Of a stretch of 64,000 nucleotides of DNA, positions 33,036 to 45,011 are shown piece after piece; positions within the stretch are counted from its first letter, which is position 1; the number at the start of each line of letters is the position of its first letter. Source of the DNA: Locusta migratoria (taxonomy: Eukaryota > Arthropoda > Insecta > Orthoptera > Acrididae). A program made the translations under genes and the position numbers. Location of the stretch: assembly GCA_026315105.1 (NCBI GenBank), contig CM048745.1, positions 153,595,323 to 153,659,322 of the forward strand, written 5' to 3'. Below the pieces are notes generated by a model, which saw nothing but the letters and a program-made list of their open reading frames with translations, ran no database searches and was not told the origin of the DNA.

Positions 33036-33210
33036 ATTCTCCTTTTCTCCCTCTTACATTAAGGGACTCTCACCTCACGGCATGTGCTAATCTACTTTCG
33101 GTCTGTCTGTACCCCTAATGCCGTCCTCTCACAGAACGTGTAAACTCACGTGAAAGAGGAAGTGGTGATGTACCAGCGTGGAATGTCACGTTCCACTGCC
33201 CTTTAAAAGG
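33036..33210. repeat. inverted fragment of the 23-26 kb repeat
   Basis: The reverse complement matches 25790-25960: 'acggcatgtgctaatct', 'ctgtctgtacccctaatg' and the palindromic 'gtggaatgtcacgttccac' block at the end. Confidence 0.65.
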
Positions 33211-33326
33211 GATACAGGGCAACCAAGAGCAGAGGAAGAGGGTATTACCATCAAAACAAATGAAAACTTTATTAACAAAAATTCAGAAGTTGAAAACATT
33301 TTTATTGATTACTTTTCAAATGGTGT

Positions 33327-33592
33327 AATATGGTACGTAATTGTTAACAGCTTCCTTTTAATTGGTTACAAAAACCGTGGATGTTGTAGGATAACGTCTG
33401 CGCCACACGCCAGACGCAAGAGAACGATCATGGAGAAGGCAGCGGATGACGTCCGACAGCCGGGGCCGCGTCTCTTGGAGGAGTAACCATAGATGCGCGC
33501 CCACTACAAGCTGCTATATCTAGGCCGACATGCATCTGGACGGCCCGCCAGAACTCGGCTACGAACTAGGCAGTAACTAGGTCTCAACGAGA
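33327..33592. repeat. direct repeat, copy 2 (possible LTR fragment)
   Basis: Second copy of 32655-32884, with two short extra pieces ('ggggccgcgtctcttggagg', 'catctggacggcccgccaga'). The sequence after it ('gcatcctgcactgtacctct') looks like the 3' part of an LTR, but no internal region or partner was identified. Confidence 0.7.
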
Positions 33593-34602
33593 CTAGCATT
33601 GTACTGAACAAGACGTCGAGAGAAGAGAAGAACAGATGGAAGTTGAGTATTGTATTCTTCAGTAAATAACACTTGTATCACTAATCTGAATAGTTGTTCT
33701 AGCTATGCATCCTGCACTGTACCTCTCCTGAAAGACAGGCTGACCAGGAACGTGTACTCAACAAACGGAAACGAGGGTGATACCACAGCTGATACCGGTG
33801 CCGATAGGCTTATTCTATTTAAGATTCCGTACAAGTCGTTCCACTTAAAAAGATGGATTTGGAAAGTGACGATGTCCCATGTTTATTTCCAAATCTACCA
33901 TCGTATTTATCTTCCCACACTCACTTGAAAGATCGAAGAAAACCTCGCGAAATCTTGAAATGAACAAATATACAGATTGGCTCTCTGAAGACTATGTTTT
34001 CATTTCAGATGTTATTACGATTAATGTACGCAGATTTAACCTCAAACACTGGTTAATTATGGAACACGATGATCGATTATGCTTAATGATATTACAATTT
34101 AATGACTATCCTTCCATTTAAAAAGTGCTGACACTGACCAATAATTTTGAAACTTTGATAATTTGTGAAAATGCAATGCGAATTTGAGACCACAACGTTT
34201 CTGCAATGGTAAATTAAAATGTAGTATTTATTAATGGCTATAAAATACTGAGGTTAAAGAAATAACCATTAAGGGAAACGTGTGTAAAATTCAGACACTA
34301 TTAACTAAATATATGGAGAAAAGTGGAGATGATGATATTAGACCTTAATTTCATATGTGAAAAGCACCTGAAGTATGCCTAAGAATTGCTTCTTAGTACT
34401 TGCAGTTTTTGCTAATCATTCCCTGCTGTTTAGAAATTTTTCCAAAAGTCGAAAATTGTTTTGCGACATCCACATTATATCGTACACTAACGAGAAAATT
34501 ACGAAGTAGTTTAGTGTAATGTACATATATCCTAATAATTGCAAACATTGTATAAAAGGCGTCAAAACAAACGTCTGCATAAGAATCATCCGCCCCAGTG
34601 CC
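33593..34602. other. unassigned sequence
   Basis: Short open frames only, none recognised. Confidence 0.35.
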
Positions 34603-34833
34603 GACTCAACGAGGCAAACGAGAAAGACAGGCCGTGGAGCGCCTGTCAAATCACATAAGCAAGATAGGACTGAGCCGGCGCGATCGCTAGCTTACTGGCC
34701 GGCCGCTATGAGGCAGTGGGCTGTGCCCCAGCGGCCGCCCAATTGGATAGCGATCGCGCCTTATCAGGCCTCACTTGATCACGTGACGTAACGTGCACGC
34801 CGCAGCCTGTCTTTCTCGTTGGCCTCGTGACTC
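34603..34833. repeat. nested foldback element
   Basis: The outer arms 34603-34632 and 34805-34833 are near-complementary ('gaggcaaacgagaaagacag' against 'ctgtctttctcgttggcctc'). Inside them ggcgcgatcgcta (34677-34689) and tagcgatcgcgcc (34748-34760) are perfect 13-bp reverse complements. The core is GC-rich in an AT-rich region. It is probably a MITE or similar. Confidence 0.75.
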
Positions 34834-34888
34834 AATGCATGACGTCATCAAAGCTACGCTGAGGCCTTGATTTCACGAAGGCAGTGCC

Positions 34889-34929
34889 ACTGCAGTTTGG
34901 TGCCATAGCTTTACAGACATTTGAACATT
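34889..34929 (+). repeat. SINE tail fragment
   Basis: 'actgcagtttggtgccatag' then 'ctttacagacatttgaacat' matches only the 3' end of the SINE. Confidence 0.6.
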
Positions 34930-35720
34930 GAAAGGTGGTTCGCTCCAGTGCAGATCTAGTCTCCTTCAGGCGTTTCTCTTTCCTGTTGGAGTTTCTGACA
35001 TGTGTGTGGCTATTTGTGGCTTTCTTCAACATGTGGGTGCGGTACCTATTCTCCTCAGCAAAGAAATTCGTTTAAGGTTATTTGCAAGTGGAGTTCTACA
35101 GCCGCAGTAGATTTTTAAAAAAATTCTTTCACCAACAGCTGTACCATATTTTGATTTATTACACTCTGCTGGTTTCGGCACTGTCTGCCATCAACAGGAG
35201 ATGGTAAAGAAATTGCACATCAATTATTATAAGAGTTCATTTCTGCCAAATACGCCAACATTAAATTACAATTAACATTGCGACTATTCTTTGGAAAATG
35301 TCTTTTACCGTACATGTGGTGTAAAAAAAAGGTAGTGGCAATGACGTTATTATTTATAACAAACTAGCTTATATGACCGCGTTTTGCAACGATTATTAAA
35401 GAGGGTATGTGCATATCATAGCTTTTTAGGATTCCACTCCTCTGTCAGTAAAAATCCTTGTTCGATCGCTATGTCAATAAATTCAGTTGTCCTAGCCAAG
35501 ATGTCTAATGTAAGTAAAAGTCATGCTCCGAAAAGATGTATCTTCATAAAGTTTTTGATACAAAATGAAACATGCCAAAAGAAGCAAAGAAATATTGTTG
35601 TATTTAATACACCAAGCGAAATCAGTAACACAATGTTCAATGTATTCGCATAGATTGCTTAGTTCTATCACAGAATAAATGAAAACCTCATGCAGGACGA
35701 TGCGGTTTTACATGAACCAA
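34930..35720. other. unassigned sequence
   Basis: An 89-codon frame at 35384-35653 has no recognised domain. 'tggtttcggcactgtctgcc' near 35171 has the look of a decayed dispersed repeat. Confidence 0.35.
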
Positions 35721-35724
35721 ATTG

Positions 35725-36371
35725 TTTACGACTTCATATCTCATGAACTATACGTCGAACTGTGATATAATATCGAAGGGACATTCTGTGTTATGTATGT
35801 GTACTGTCTGTGAGTTGTCTGGCGTATAACATTTACTGTGTAGAAGTAATAACTTGTAATGTCATACCAAATGCCGCAAATATACATCATAAACGTCAGA
35901 AAAGTAATAGGCGATAAACTCTTTTCCTTTCATCATTTTCTTGGGGTCGTCAGCGAGAAAAATTTTCGTAAAGAATTGAAATTATGTTTACAATTTATTG
36001 CAAGCCGCTAAGTGCTCTCATTCTCAAATATTTCACGAATAAAATTACGCTATCACACGCCGAAAGATGGGACAGATATCATTGTTTATGACGTGATATC
36101 GTATGAACTATGTATCGTATGTGGTTTTTGCAACAACAGCAAATGATTTCTGACCTTTAAGAATATTTGTACGAAATTTGGTTGAAATCGGTCCTTTAGT
36201 TTAGGAGCAGATGTAGAGTATTATCGCATGATGCGGACGTTATTCACGACTGTCATTGTTTATGACGTCATATCTCCTTACGTATATGTCGTAGGTGTTT
36301 CTTATTCCGACTGCGATTATTGCCTGATAATAAGGATCATGTGTACCGAGTTTGGTTGAAATCGGTCCAGT
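35725..36371. repeat. degenerate tandem repeat, unit about 175 bp
   Basis: 'cattgtttatgacgt' recurs at 36078 and 36254, with an older copy near 35725. 'ttggttgaaatcggtcc' recurs near 36178 and 36352. Spacing is 174-176 bp, and about twice that to the oldest copy. No gene. Confidence 0.65.
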
Positions 36372-36568
36372 TGTAGTAGTACATTTAGTAAATGTAGTAA
36401 TTCATGTGACAGTGATTTCGAATATATAGTGGCAGAAATATTCCTTAATATATTTCGTGTAGTGCTGTGAACTGTGGAGCTTAAGACTCTTTGTCAGAGA
36501 TTTCTTATGTTTGTTCTTGGGTTGTGGTTTACGAAGATATGTTGTGGCATATTCTAAAACTGAATGTA
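36372..36568 (+). repeat. 5' LTR (3'-truncated) of deleted Gypsy element
   Basis: Matches 39505-39695. The match stops at 'ctgaatgta', exactly where RT coding sequence begins. Confidence 0.75.
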
Positions 36569-39012
36569 TTGTAGTCCATTACTTGTAGTGCCTAAATCAG
36601 ATGGCAGTGTACGATTAGTTCTCGATGCCAGACAAATTAATAAAATTATTCTTCCAGTCCGAACTCAACCGCCGAATATAGAAGAACTCATACAGAAATT
36701 TTCAGGTGTCAAGATTTTTTCCACCATTGACCTGAGATCATCGTTCTGGCAGGTACCACTGGACAAGGAATCAAGGAAGTATACGGCATTTCTTTATGCA
36801 GGAAGGAGTTATCAATTTACTGTTCTGCCTTTTGGGCTAAATGTAAGCTCAGGAATTTTTATATCTGCACTAGACACGGTATTAGGAATGGAGTTGCGAG
36901 ATTTAATCACTCCATTTGTTGATGATATGTTAATTGCCACCAAAACTTGCAATAAACATAAGGAAATTTTAAAACGAGTTCTAGACAAATTCAGTTATTC
37001 AGTAAATCTGAAGAAATCGAAATTTGCATTAACTGAAACCAATTTTCTAGGGCATTTAATTACAACCTATGGGATTCTTCCAGCAAAGAAGAAGATCACT
37101 GCAATAGAAAATGCACCAGCTCCAAGGAATAGAACACAACTAAAGGCTTTTCTGGGTTTGGCATCATTCTATCATCGATTCCTTTCTAATCAAGTCCTAA
37201 ATTCAGAGCCATTGTTAAATCTGCTAAAAAAGAATGACACTTGGCAGTAGAGTCAAGAGTGTCAGCAAGCATTTCACAACTTCAGGACTACACTTGTCAA
37301 TGCTCCTATACTAAATCATCCAGATATGAAACTTGACTTTGGGCTAATGACGGATTCATGTTCATATGGATTGGGATCATGTTTATTCCAAATTCAAAAA
37401 ATCAATGGGAAATCTACTTTCTGTTCAATTGCATTTGCAAGCAGAACATTGACTAACTATGAGCGGGCACATACGACTACGGAACTAGAAGCACTAGCTG
37501 TCGTGTGGTCTTTTAGAAAAATTCATTATTATTTAGCTGGAGCCTACACCTATGTATACTGTGCCCTCAGTTTTCTCAACAGCTGCAAGTTGTTACATCA
37601 AAGACTAGCAAGGTGGACCTTAATTCTTCAGGAGTACAGATTCGAAATTACATATGTCCAGGGCAAAGACAATATAATTGCAGATGCATTGTCAAGAATG
37701 CCACAAGGATTGACGGAGGTTATGAATATAGAAGAACCAACCACATAATTTAGAGTATTGTTAATGAAAGACGTGGACAATACACATATCTATCTTAAGA
37801 TGTGTAAAAATATAGCACGTCTTCAACGTCAAGATCCACATTGGTGTGATATAATCGAAAAAGTGAGAACAGGAACAAATAAACAATTAAATGATCTATA
37901 TCAGATATACAATGATGTCTTATTTTATCGAAGACACCGTCAATCAACTAAATGGTGTGTATGTACTCCAACAGCATTCATAGAAAGGTTGATATGGCAT
38001 ACACATTTAGTATGGAGACATTGTGGAATCCAAAGGTGTACTGACAAGATAGGAAGATACTGTCATGTAATCAACCTTAGGAGAACTGTACAAAACATTA
38101 TAAGAAAGTGTCAAATATGCCAGAAAGCTAAACCCTCTAATCATAGAGCAAGGGGAATGTTACATCATATCATCTGTGAGGAACCTCTAAAAATAGTAAG
38201 CATAGATGTAATGGGACCTCTGCCCTGTGCCAAAGGAAATGTAAAACATATTGTTGGGGTATATGATTTGTTTACTAAGCACATAAAAGTATATCCCATA
38301 CGCACAAATTCTGCAGTGTCAATCATCAAGAAGATTGCTCATGAATATATTCCGAGTGTAGGTAAACCATGTGCGATGTTATCAGACAATGCAACAAACT
38401 TTACTGGAAAAAAGTGGAGAAAATTTCTTCAAAATAACAATATAAAGATGATTTTGATATCAAGGTTCCACCCAGAAGGAAACCCTATTGAGAGATTGTT
38501 CCGAGAGCTGAATAGGTTCATAAGGACATACTGTTATCACAAACAAACAATGTGGGTAGAGTATTTAAAGCAATTTGAAGAGATATATAACAATTTGTCG
38601 CACACTTCTACTAACTATACACCGACAGAGTTGATGTATGATGTGAAAGAAGACAATGAGTGGGTAAACTGTTTACCTCAAATAACAGGTAACGAAGAAT
38701 CTAGGGAGGCCAAGATTCGTCAAGCCATTATTAACATTAAGAGCATGGCTCAACAAAGAAAAAAAATATTTTGACAGACACTTAAAGAGAATACAAGAAT
38801 TTGTTATTGGACAAAAGATTTTGTTAAGGTGTCATCCAAATTCATCAAAGCTGAAGAAGATAAATAGAAAGTGGCAATTACAATATGCAGGACCATATAT
38901 TGTATTGGGAATACCCAATCCAGGTGCATATCTTTTAGCATACCCTATTAGTGTAAATGTGAAAGGTATTTATCCACACCAGGACCTTAAACCATATTTT
39001 GTTAAAGACTGA
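36564..39012 (+). pseudogene. Gypsy pol: partial RT, RNase H, integrase
   Basis: The frame from 36564 carries RT ('LVVPKSDGSVRLVLDARQIN', 'STIDLRSSFWQVPLD', 'LPFGLNVSSGIF', 'FVDDMLIA'), RNase H ('GLMTDSCSYGLGSCLFQ', 'TTELEALAVVW') and integrase. The integrase has an HHCC-like finger (ending 'CQICQKAK'), 'VSIDVMGPLP', 'MLSDNATNF' and Glu in 'HPEGNPIERL'. In-frame stops lie at 37248 (TAG) and 37746 (TAA). A one-base slip in an A run near 38760 moves the last domain (38821-39012, 'LQYAGPYIVLGIPNPGAY') to another frame. The RT start, protease and gag are missing. Confidence 0.9.
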
Positions 39013-39371
39013 ATATGAATCAGATGTGTAAATTTTAGTTAGAAATAGGTTTTCCCTATGTGATGAATTATGTTTCTTTTTTTAGGCTTATCATCAAACT
39101 GTTTGCCTGATAAGACATTGTCGTTTAATTGTCTAATTTTTTTTATTTCTCTTTCAGATGATTGTTATGTAGTAATGTATTCTTTTTATCTTTGTTAGGT
39201 ATGCATTATCTATATTACAGCTGCTAATCTACTGCAGACATAATAAACAATAAATTTAGAACACATAAGTAGATCCCGAATTTCTATGGGATACTAAAAT
39301 GGAATATATTAGTTCTGTTCTTTCTCGATTTAATATTCTGTAGAGAGAGTTGGCTGTGATAGAACTACAAA

Positions 39372-39372
<1 letters not shown>

Positions 39373-39424
<52 letters not shown>
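39373..39424. repeat. (TA)n microsatellite
   Basis: About 26 TA units just before the right LTR. Confidence 0.98.
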
Positions 39425-39428
<4 letters not shown>

Positions 39429-39504
39429 AGAAGAAGTTACTAATAGGGCAGGAGTTCAGCTTCATTAAAACTCAGTCATTCAGCTGTACTCCTGGGGAGG
39501 CCAG

Positions 39505-39695
39505 TGTAGTAGTACATTTAGTAAAAGTAGTAATTCATGTGACAGTGATCTCGAATATATAGTGGCAGAGATATTCCTTAATATATTTCGTGTAGTGCTG
39601 TGAACTGTGGAGCTTAAGACTCAGAGATTTCTTATGTTTGTTCTTGGGTTGTGGTTTACGAAGATATGTTGTGGCATGTTCTAAAACTGAATGTA
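39505..39695 (+). repeat. 3' LTR of deleted Gypsy element
   Basis: Partner of 36372-36568. Only the part shared with the left copy is delimited here. Confidence 0.75.
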
Positions 39696-40059
39696 CGTTT
39701 GGTTAATCAAAAACTATTATTATTATTTACGAAGCAACAATAAAAGAATATTAACCTGAAATTAATGAGAGTCTGCGAAGTTATTTTTTTTATATAAAGT
39801 ATACAAACAACTTCAAACGACCACTTCAAGAATTTGATGAATGTGAGATATAATCTAGTGTTCTAGATACTCTTATTTACTAATCAGATTGAAGCATGTT
39901 ACAGAAGACCTCGTCAGCAGTGTGTCTGTGTGGGGCTGAACGAAGAGATCCACGAACCTGCATTATACACGGCGACGAATATCTTTCAAAAATTGTTTAC
40001 AAGTCTGCTATAAATTTTCTTTCTTCTTTCAGCCTATAACAGAAGTGCAGACTGCTGGC

Positions 40060-40128
<69 letters not shown>

Positions 40129-40224
40129 GTTCTATTAATGTGTCTGTGAACATTACGACAACACATTACACAAAATTACAATTAGAACAGTACTATTATA
40201 CAGTAGTTTATGAGGAGATGTGGA

Positions 40225-40289
<65 letters not shown>

Positions 40290-40349
40290 TTATTTTATAA
40301 GATGTAAGATTCTTGTAAAGCTAACAGCTATGTCATATCAATGCTGCTA
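39696..40349. other. likely rest of the right LTR, then simple repeats
   Basis: No gene. It contains an uninterrupted run of 64 A (40061-40124) and a (CA)n(TA)n tract (about 40224-40284). 'cggcgacgaatat' near 39970 resembles a primer-binding site, but I could not confirm a second element. Confidence 0.5.
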
Positions 40350-40352
40350 ACT

Positions 40353-41460
40353 TTACATGTATTTTTTACGTGTCGTTGTAGAGTTCCCGGCGATGGTTAC
40401 GGAAGGAGAACTGTTTTCGCTCAGCCCGCTCTTTGAGGAAGCGGAAGTCGTCACTGTATGTGGCAGTCGCAGAGCCACGCACGTAGTGCTCTGCCATGTG
40501 CTCGGCAATAGCTGTTGAGCGTGTGCAGGCCATACCCTGGATGTTGAGGGATGGAATTCTTGTCGGTGGGCGGTATCCAAAGACGCGCCATACTTGCATC
40601 CATACCCGAGTCAGGGAGGTGCGGAAGCCAATAGTGGCTACATACCACTCTCAGGAGTCCTGCTTACTCTGCTGTACTAGTCGAGCACGCGCACGGAGCT
40701 GTTTAAAACTACCAGGCTCTCCATGGAAGGGTAGCGTCGGTGGCGCTGGAGCGCTCACCAACGTTCCCAGATAGTTTCAGTGATCTCCGGTGTCCACGAA
40801 AGCACGGACTTGCGCCGAGGGGAACGGTTCGCGGAACTGCTGCCTCAGTGGCTGAGATTATACTGTCAATCACCTGTTGGGCTGCATTATCGACGTCAGC
40901 TCGCAGTGGCGCAACGATTACAGCATGCAAGGCATAAGCAGGCCAGTCAGCTCTACGGAGGCACCATTGGAGCAAGCGGTCTGCAGGTTGGTACTGCAGG
41001 AGCGACACAAAGATTGGAAAGTGGTCGCTGCCACGCGGGTCGTCATGCACCCGCCAACCGAGGTGTGGTCGAAAGTTTACGCTACAGACAGAGAGGTCGA
41101 TGGTCGAATAGGCTATGTGTCCCGCACAACGCGAAATGCGTGGGGGCACCAGTATTAAGAAGGCAAAGGTCTTGTTGCGCCAAAAGCGTCTCAACATCCC
41201 TACCGCCATCTGTGGTCTGTGTTCCACCCCCAAAAAGGAGGAATGGTGGGGGAAGTTGGGAGACCAGAGCAGTAAGGTTGTCGAGAGCCATCACCTCATC
41301 CAGGGACATGTATATATTTCAGATGGTTATTTCCTGCATTACCCAGATTCAGACTGCCACTGCCTCGAGGGTGGTGTGCAGTGGCAGTGGTAGGGGCACA
41401 ATAATTGGCGCAGCTCAGCCGGGTGGTTAAAGAAGCCGCCACAGAATAACTTTTTCTCCA
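40353..41460 (-). pseudogene. LINE ORF2 endonuclease, broken
   Basis: APE-type endonuclease that would nick target DNA. Visible in pieces are 'LEAVAVxIWVMQEITI' (just before 41309), 'QLPPPFLLFG', 'QDLCLLNTGAPTHF', 'STIDLSVCS' and 'VHDDPRGSDHFPIFVSLL' with the catalytic Asp-His. The linker follows down to 40353. Several frameshifts. Confidence 0.8.
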
Positions 41461-41495
41461 TGCTGTAAGGTCATAAAATTAAGAAAAGAAGCAGA

Positions 41496-42898
41496 TCATT
41501 CCAAAGGAACGTCTGCTCCCATCTGCTCAGGATCTACACAGTCTAAAACCACAGATTCCGGCGATTCCGTGAGTGCGAGATCCTCAGAGGATGCAAGGAT
41601 CTCGACTTTATCCTCTGAAGCAGAGGATGTGGGTAGATTTGGCTTTAAAGCCACCAAAAAATCCTTCTTCCTGTTCCGTTCCTTGCCCTCTCGCTGGCCC
41701 TTCAGTGCGAAGGGCCGTGGGGGCTTCTTAGAAGGGGCTTCAGGGGCTGACAAAGAGCAGGAGGCCCTTCGATCATCAGGGTGCTCCTTCAGCAATTTGC
41801 TGGGATCCTCTTTGCCACAGAGAGAAGCCTCAGAAGGGAGTGTCCCGAGGGACCCCTTCCAGGTAAGAAGTGCCGGAGAAGACTTGTTTCTCTGGCTGTG
41901 GGGTGGGGACCGACGTCCCCTGTGATTGAGTGGTCATTGCTCCCAACGTGTGGGAGCAACCGAAGAATTAGCGCCCCCAACTGTCAACGGGGCAGGTGCA
42001 CTGCATCGAGCCTGGGGGTCCACTGGCTTAGGTGATGCAATTTGAGGTCTGGTTGCTGGGAGGGGGGGGGGATCTATGATGAAGCAACAGTGGCATATGG
42101 TTCATGTTCACTGAGTGGAGCTTCATGTATTTACACCTGACCTCTGCATATGTCAGCCGGTCCAGGGTCTTGTACTCAATGATCTTATGTTCTTTGTGTA
42201 CAGAGCAGTTAGATGAATAAGGAGGATGCTGCTGGTTGCAACAGACGCACACTAGAAGCGGAGTACAAGGGGCGTTCGGATGGGATATACGCCCGCACTC
42301 CTGATATTATGGGTTGGCATCACATTGGGAGGACATTTGTCCAAACCTCCAGCTCTTGAAGCAGCGCATAGGGATTTACGTCGCACCGGTAGATCATCAC
42401 CTTGACTTTCTCAGGCAATGTATCGCCATCGAAAGCCAAGATGAAGGCACCGGTGGCAACCCTGTTGTCCTTCGGACCCCTATAGATGCGCCGGATATAA
42501 TGCACACCTCGGCGCTTCAAGTTAGCTCGTAATTCGTCAACCGATTGCAGTAGAAGATCCTTATGGGAAATGATACCCTGGACCATATGGAGGCTCTTAT
42601 GAGGCGTGATGGAAACGGAAACATCATCCAGTTTGTCATAGGCTAAAAAAAAACGTGACTGTGCTGGGAATGACGTCGTTATTAGGACCAATCCAGATCT
42701 CATTTTCGACATGCCCTCCACCTCGCCGAACTTATCCCTCAAATGTTCTACAAAGAACAATGGCCTTGTCTACATAAATGATTCACTATCAGTTCGTGTG
42801 CAGACCACATACTTTGGGGCATAAGCCTCACCTTGATTTTTAGCCCTGCGTTCCTCCCATTGTGTGGCCAGGGAAGGGTACGTTTGGGGGTCATATTG
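41496..42898 (-). pseudogene. LINE ORF1 (gag-like), broken
   Basis: Pieces in order on the minus strand: 'YDPQTYPSLATQWEERR' (about 42850), an RRM-like region 42320-42760 ('VSVSITPHKSLHMVQGII', 'RIYRGPKDNRVATGAFILAF'), a Cys/His segment 42028-42252 ('CCNQQHPPYSSNCSVHKEHK') and a charged Ser/Lys-rich tail 41496-41795. It binds LINE RNA in live elements. Frameshifts separate the pieces. Confidence 0.75.
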
Positions 42899-43016
42899 CG
42901 TTGCAATGCTTGTTGGTGTGGTTGTAATATACGTAAAGAAAGGGAAGTGGGGAAACAGCTGGGAAACAGGCGGAGAATTTAAAGCACCATGTACCACTTC
43001 AATACGCCAAATATAA

Positions 43017-44101
43017 TCTATATCCTTAAATGTGAATGTCTGTTCGGTGTACGTTTATCAAGTCTCAACCACAAGACATAAACAGCTAAAAATTTGTACA
43101 GTTACTAATGTCTACCCAGGGTAGGCTTTAGGCACGGTGTTATGGCGATCCGATAGCTATTTATCTATATATATTATGTGAATGTCTGTTCGGTTTACGC
43201 TTATCACGTCCGAACAAGACGCAGAGACTTAAATATTTGTACAGTTACTAATTTATACCTGAGGAAAGTTTTAGGCACGGTTTTATAGCGATCTGATAGA
43301 TATTTAGTAATTTGAAGAATATAACGCGAAATGCGGAACAATAATTACTCTTTGAAAATTATATTTACTCTTTGAAAATGGTTTTATTCTTTGCATTATT
43401 GCTTGAGGGTTGATAATGATAAAAGGGTGGAGTATATTGGGATGGAAAGTTATCGGTGTATATAAAATTCTACATGTGTATGTGTTTCTTAATATTTCAC
43501 TCTGCAGCGAAAACTACAGAACGCAAATGAATGATCTGTGTTTCATTGTTGTCCGAAGTCTCCCGTTGTACACCATAGCAGTTCCATGCCGATAGCTATA
43601 AGGGGGTGGAAGACGTGATGGTTGAAAGTCGTCAAATTATAAAAAAATTCGGACTGAAGGCCAGCGATGACGTTCGAGATTCTATAGCATACAGCGTACA
43701 GCGAAACGTGATGCCACAGACCATATCTTTGGTCTATGCGTGCTTCAATGTATTCAGCTCTTTCTCTGTAAGGATAAGCATATGAATAAGGAAATATAAG
43801 AATGAATAAATAAAACAGTAAAAAAGAATTTTTTTTAAATACATCTCTTTAAAAAAATCGCTTTGACGTTTCGCGCATTAAATCAAATGATCCATCTGTG
43901 ATATTATTACAATCATTATTGTTGAATTTCGTGATTGGATTCTTCGAAACGAGTGCATTTTTACCTGTAATTACTTATATATTCTCTGATAAATGTAAAA
44001 TGTTTTTAGAGAAAAGGAGATGGCAAAGTGGATAGGAGAAGTACTAACTCAAGGTTCGAATAAGTAAATAAATACCCTGGCAACGCCGGGTTTTCAGCTA
44101 G
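43017..44101 (+). mobile_element. Helitron-like non-autonomous element, copy 2
   Basis: Starts TCTATATCC and ends with hairpin 'cctggcaacgccggg' then 'ttttcagCTAG'. It is inserted between A and T with no duplication. The uninterrupted site is present at about 46830-46876 ('aaatatataa' directly followed by 'ttataatatgaattta'). It has the same tandemly duplicated 5' segment as copy 1. From about 43895 its 3' part differs from the other copies. Confidence 0.75.
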
Positions 44102-44148
44102 TTATAATATAAATTTACCAGGAATCTTGGGCACTCTAAACAATAAAT

Positions 44149-44864
44149 TTAATAATTGCTGGTGAGCTTTACTAAGGACACTATTAAATACACCAGCTTT
44201 AAATTTCCGCGTTGACTATCTGCAAACGCAAGAGCTTGAATCGATTCAACTACACGTAACAACTCCGTGAAATCCGAATGCCGACTGAGAGAGGCTAGTC
44301 GCAAACGGTCATCAGGGTGCATTTCTTCAATGATGTTAGAAATAATATCGGACTCAGAAACTGCCACGTTCAATGCAAGTGCGGCCGTCCTGACACACCT
44401 TGGACCTTCCAGAAATAAACACGCTCTAACTCGTCCCGCGTCCTTAAAGACGACTTATTAGAGACTATATTTCCCCATAACTGCTGGATAGAAAAACGCT
44501 CGGCCAGGGCCAGGGAAATCAAAGAGCTCAAATCACCAACAGCAAGAGGATAAAGCAAGGAGAGAACCACCGCGTGAGGAATCTGGAGGGCAGCGATGTG
44601 TTGTTCAAAACGAACCAAAAGCCACAAGAACTGCCGAATGTTATCTAAGCCATCAATTGATAACATCTTAATATATTTTAATAAAGGAACAATGGGGTTC
44701 GGAAGCTTAGCAAAATTGTTGGGTACATTGCCATTTACTTGTGACTCGACAGCCTGGTCGTTGGTACCACCTACTATAGCTTCACCGCCTTCCTCATACC
44801 CATCTAAGTAAGGGGCTGCAGCACTGCCCTGGAGTGGACTGACACAATTAGTGAATCTATCCAC
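44149..44864 (-). pseudogene. gag-like capsid region of the gag-only element
   Basis: Two frames joined by a shift near 44370. The first has 'NNFAKLPNPIVPLLKY', 'IRQFLWLLVRFEQHI', 'HAVVLSLLYPLAVGDLSSLI', 'AERFSIQQLWG'. The second has 'VAVSESDIISNIIEEMHPDD' and 'RLRLASLSRHSDFTELLRVV'. This helical order is that of an LTR-retrotransposon capsid. No zinc knuckle was seen before the LTR. The family assignment is by pattern only. Confidence 0.6.
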
Positions 44865-45011
44865 GGCATCCCTACCACAGTTAAGTCAGCAGCCAGCCGC
44901 CTTCATTAGAGTACTAGGCTTCTTTAAAGTTGTTAATTGCTGTTAATTGTATCGATAGGATGGATAGGATGTGTGCCTGCTGTGTGCGGACGCAGGAGGA
45001 GTTGGCCGCGG

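Larger units (their letters stand above)
36372..39695 (+). mobile_element. internally deleted Gypsy-type LTR element
   Basis: Direct repeats at 36372-36568 and 39505-39695 ('tgtagtagtacatttagta' to 'aaactgaatgta'; about 4 substitutions and one 6-bp indel) flank a pol gene. The left repeat runs straight into the middle of RT, so the rest of the LTR, the PBS, gag, protease and the RT N-terminus are gone. A purine run 'ggggagg' precedes the right LTR. The right LTR probably extends past 39695, where an AATAAA-type signal occurs near 39740. Confidence 0.8.
40350..42899 (-). mobile_element. I-like LINE, both ends missing
   Basis: On the minus strand, ORF1 (gag-like) precedes ORF2, of which only the endonuclease and a little linker remain. 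The RT is absent. Losing the 3' half is not how 5' truncation works, so a later deletion or rearrangement removed it. The 5' side abuts the LTR of a gag-only element at 42900. Confidence 0.75.

Noticed and set aside
39960..40060. Second tandem Gypsy element starting at a PBS-like 'ggcgacga'
   Set aside because: No gag or pol follows, and the match to a primer-binding site is too short.
40780..41430. 216-residue plus-strand frame
   Set aside because: Antisense to the LINE endonuclease, whose motifs are clear on the minus strand.
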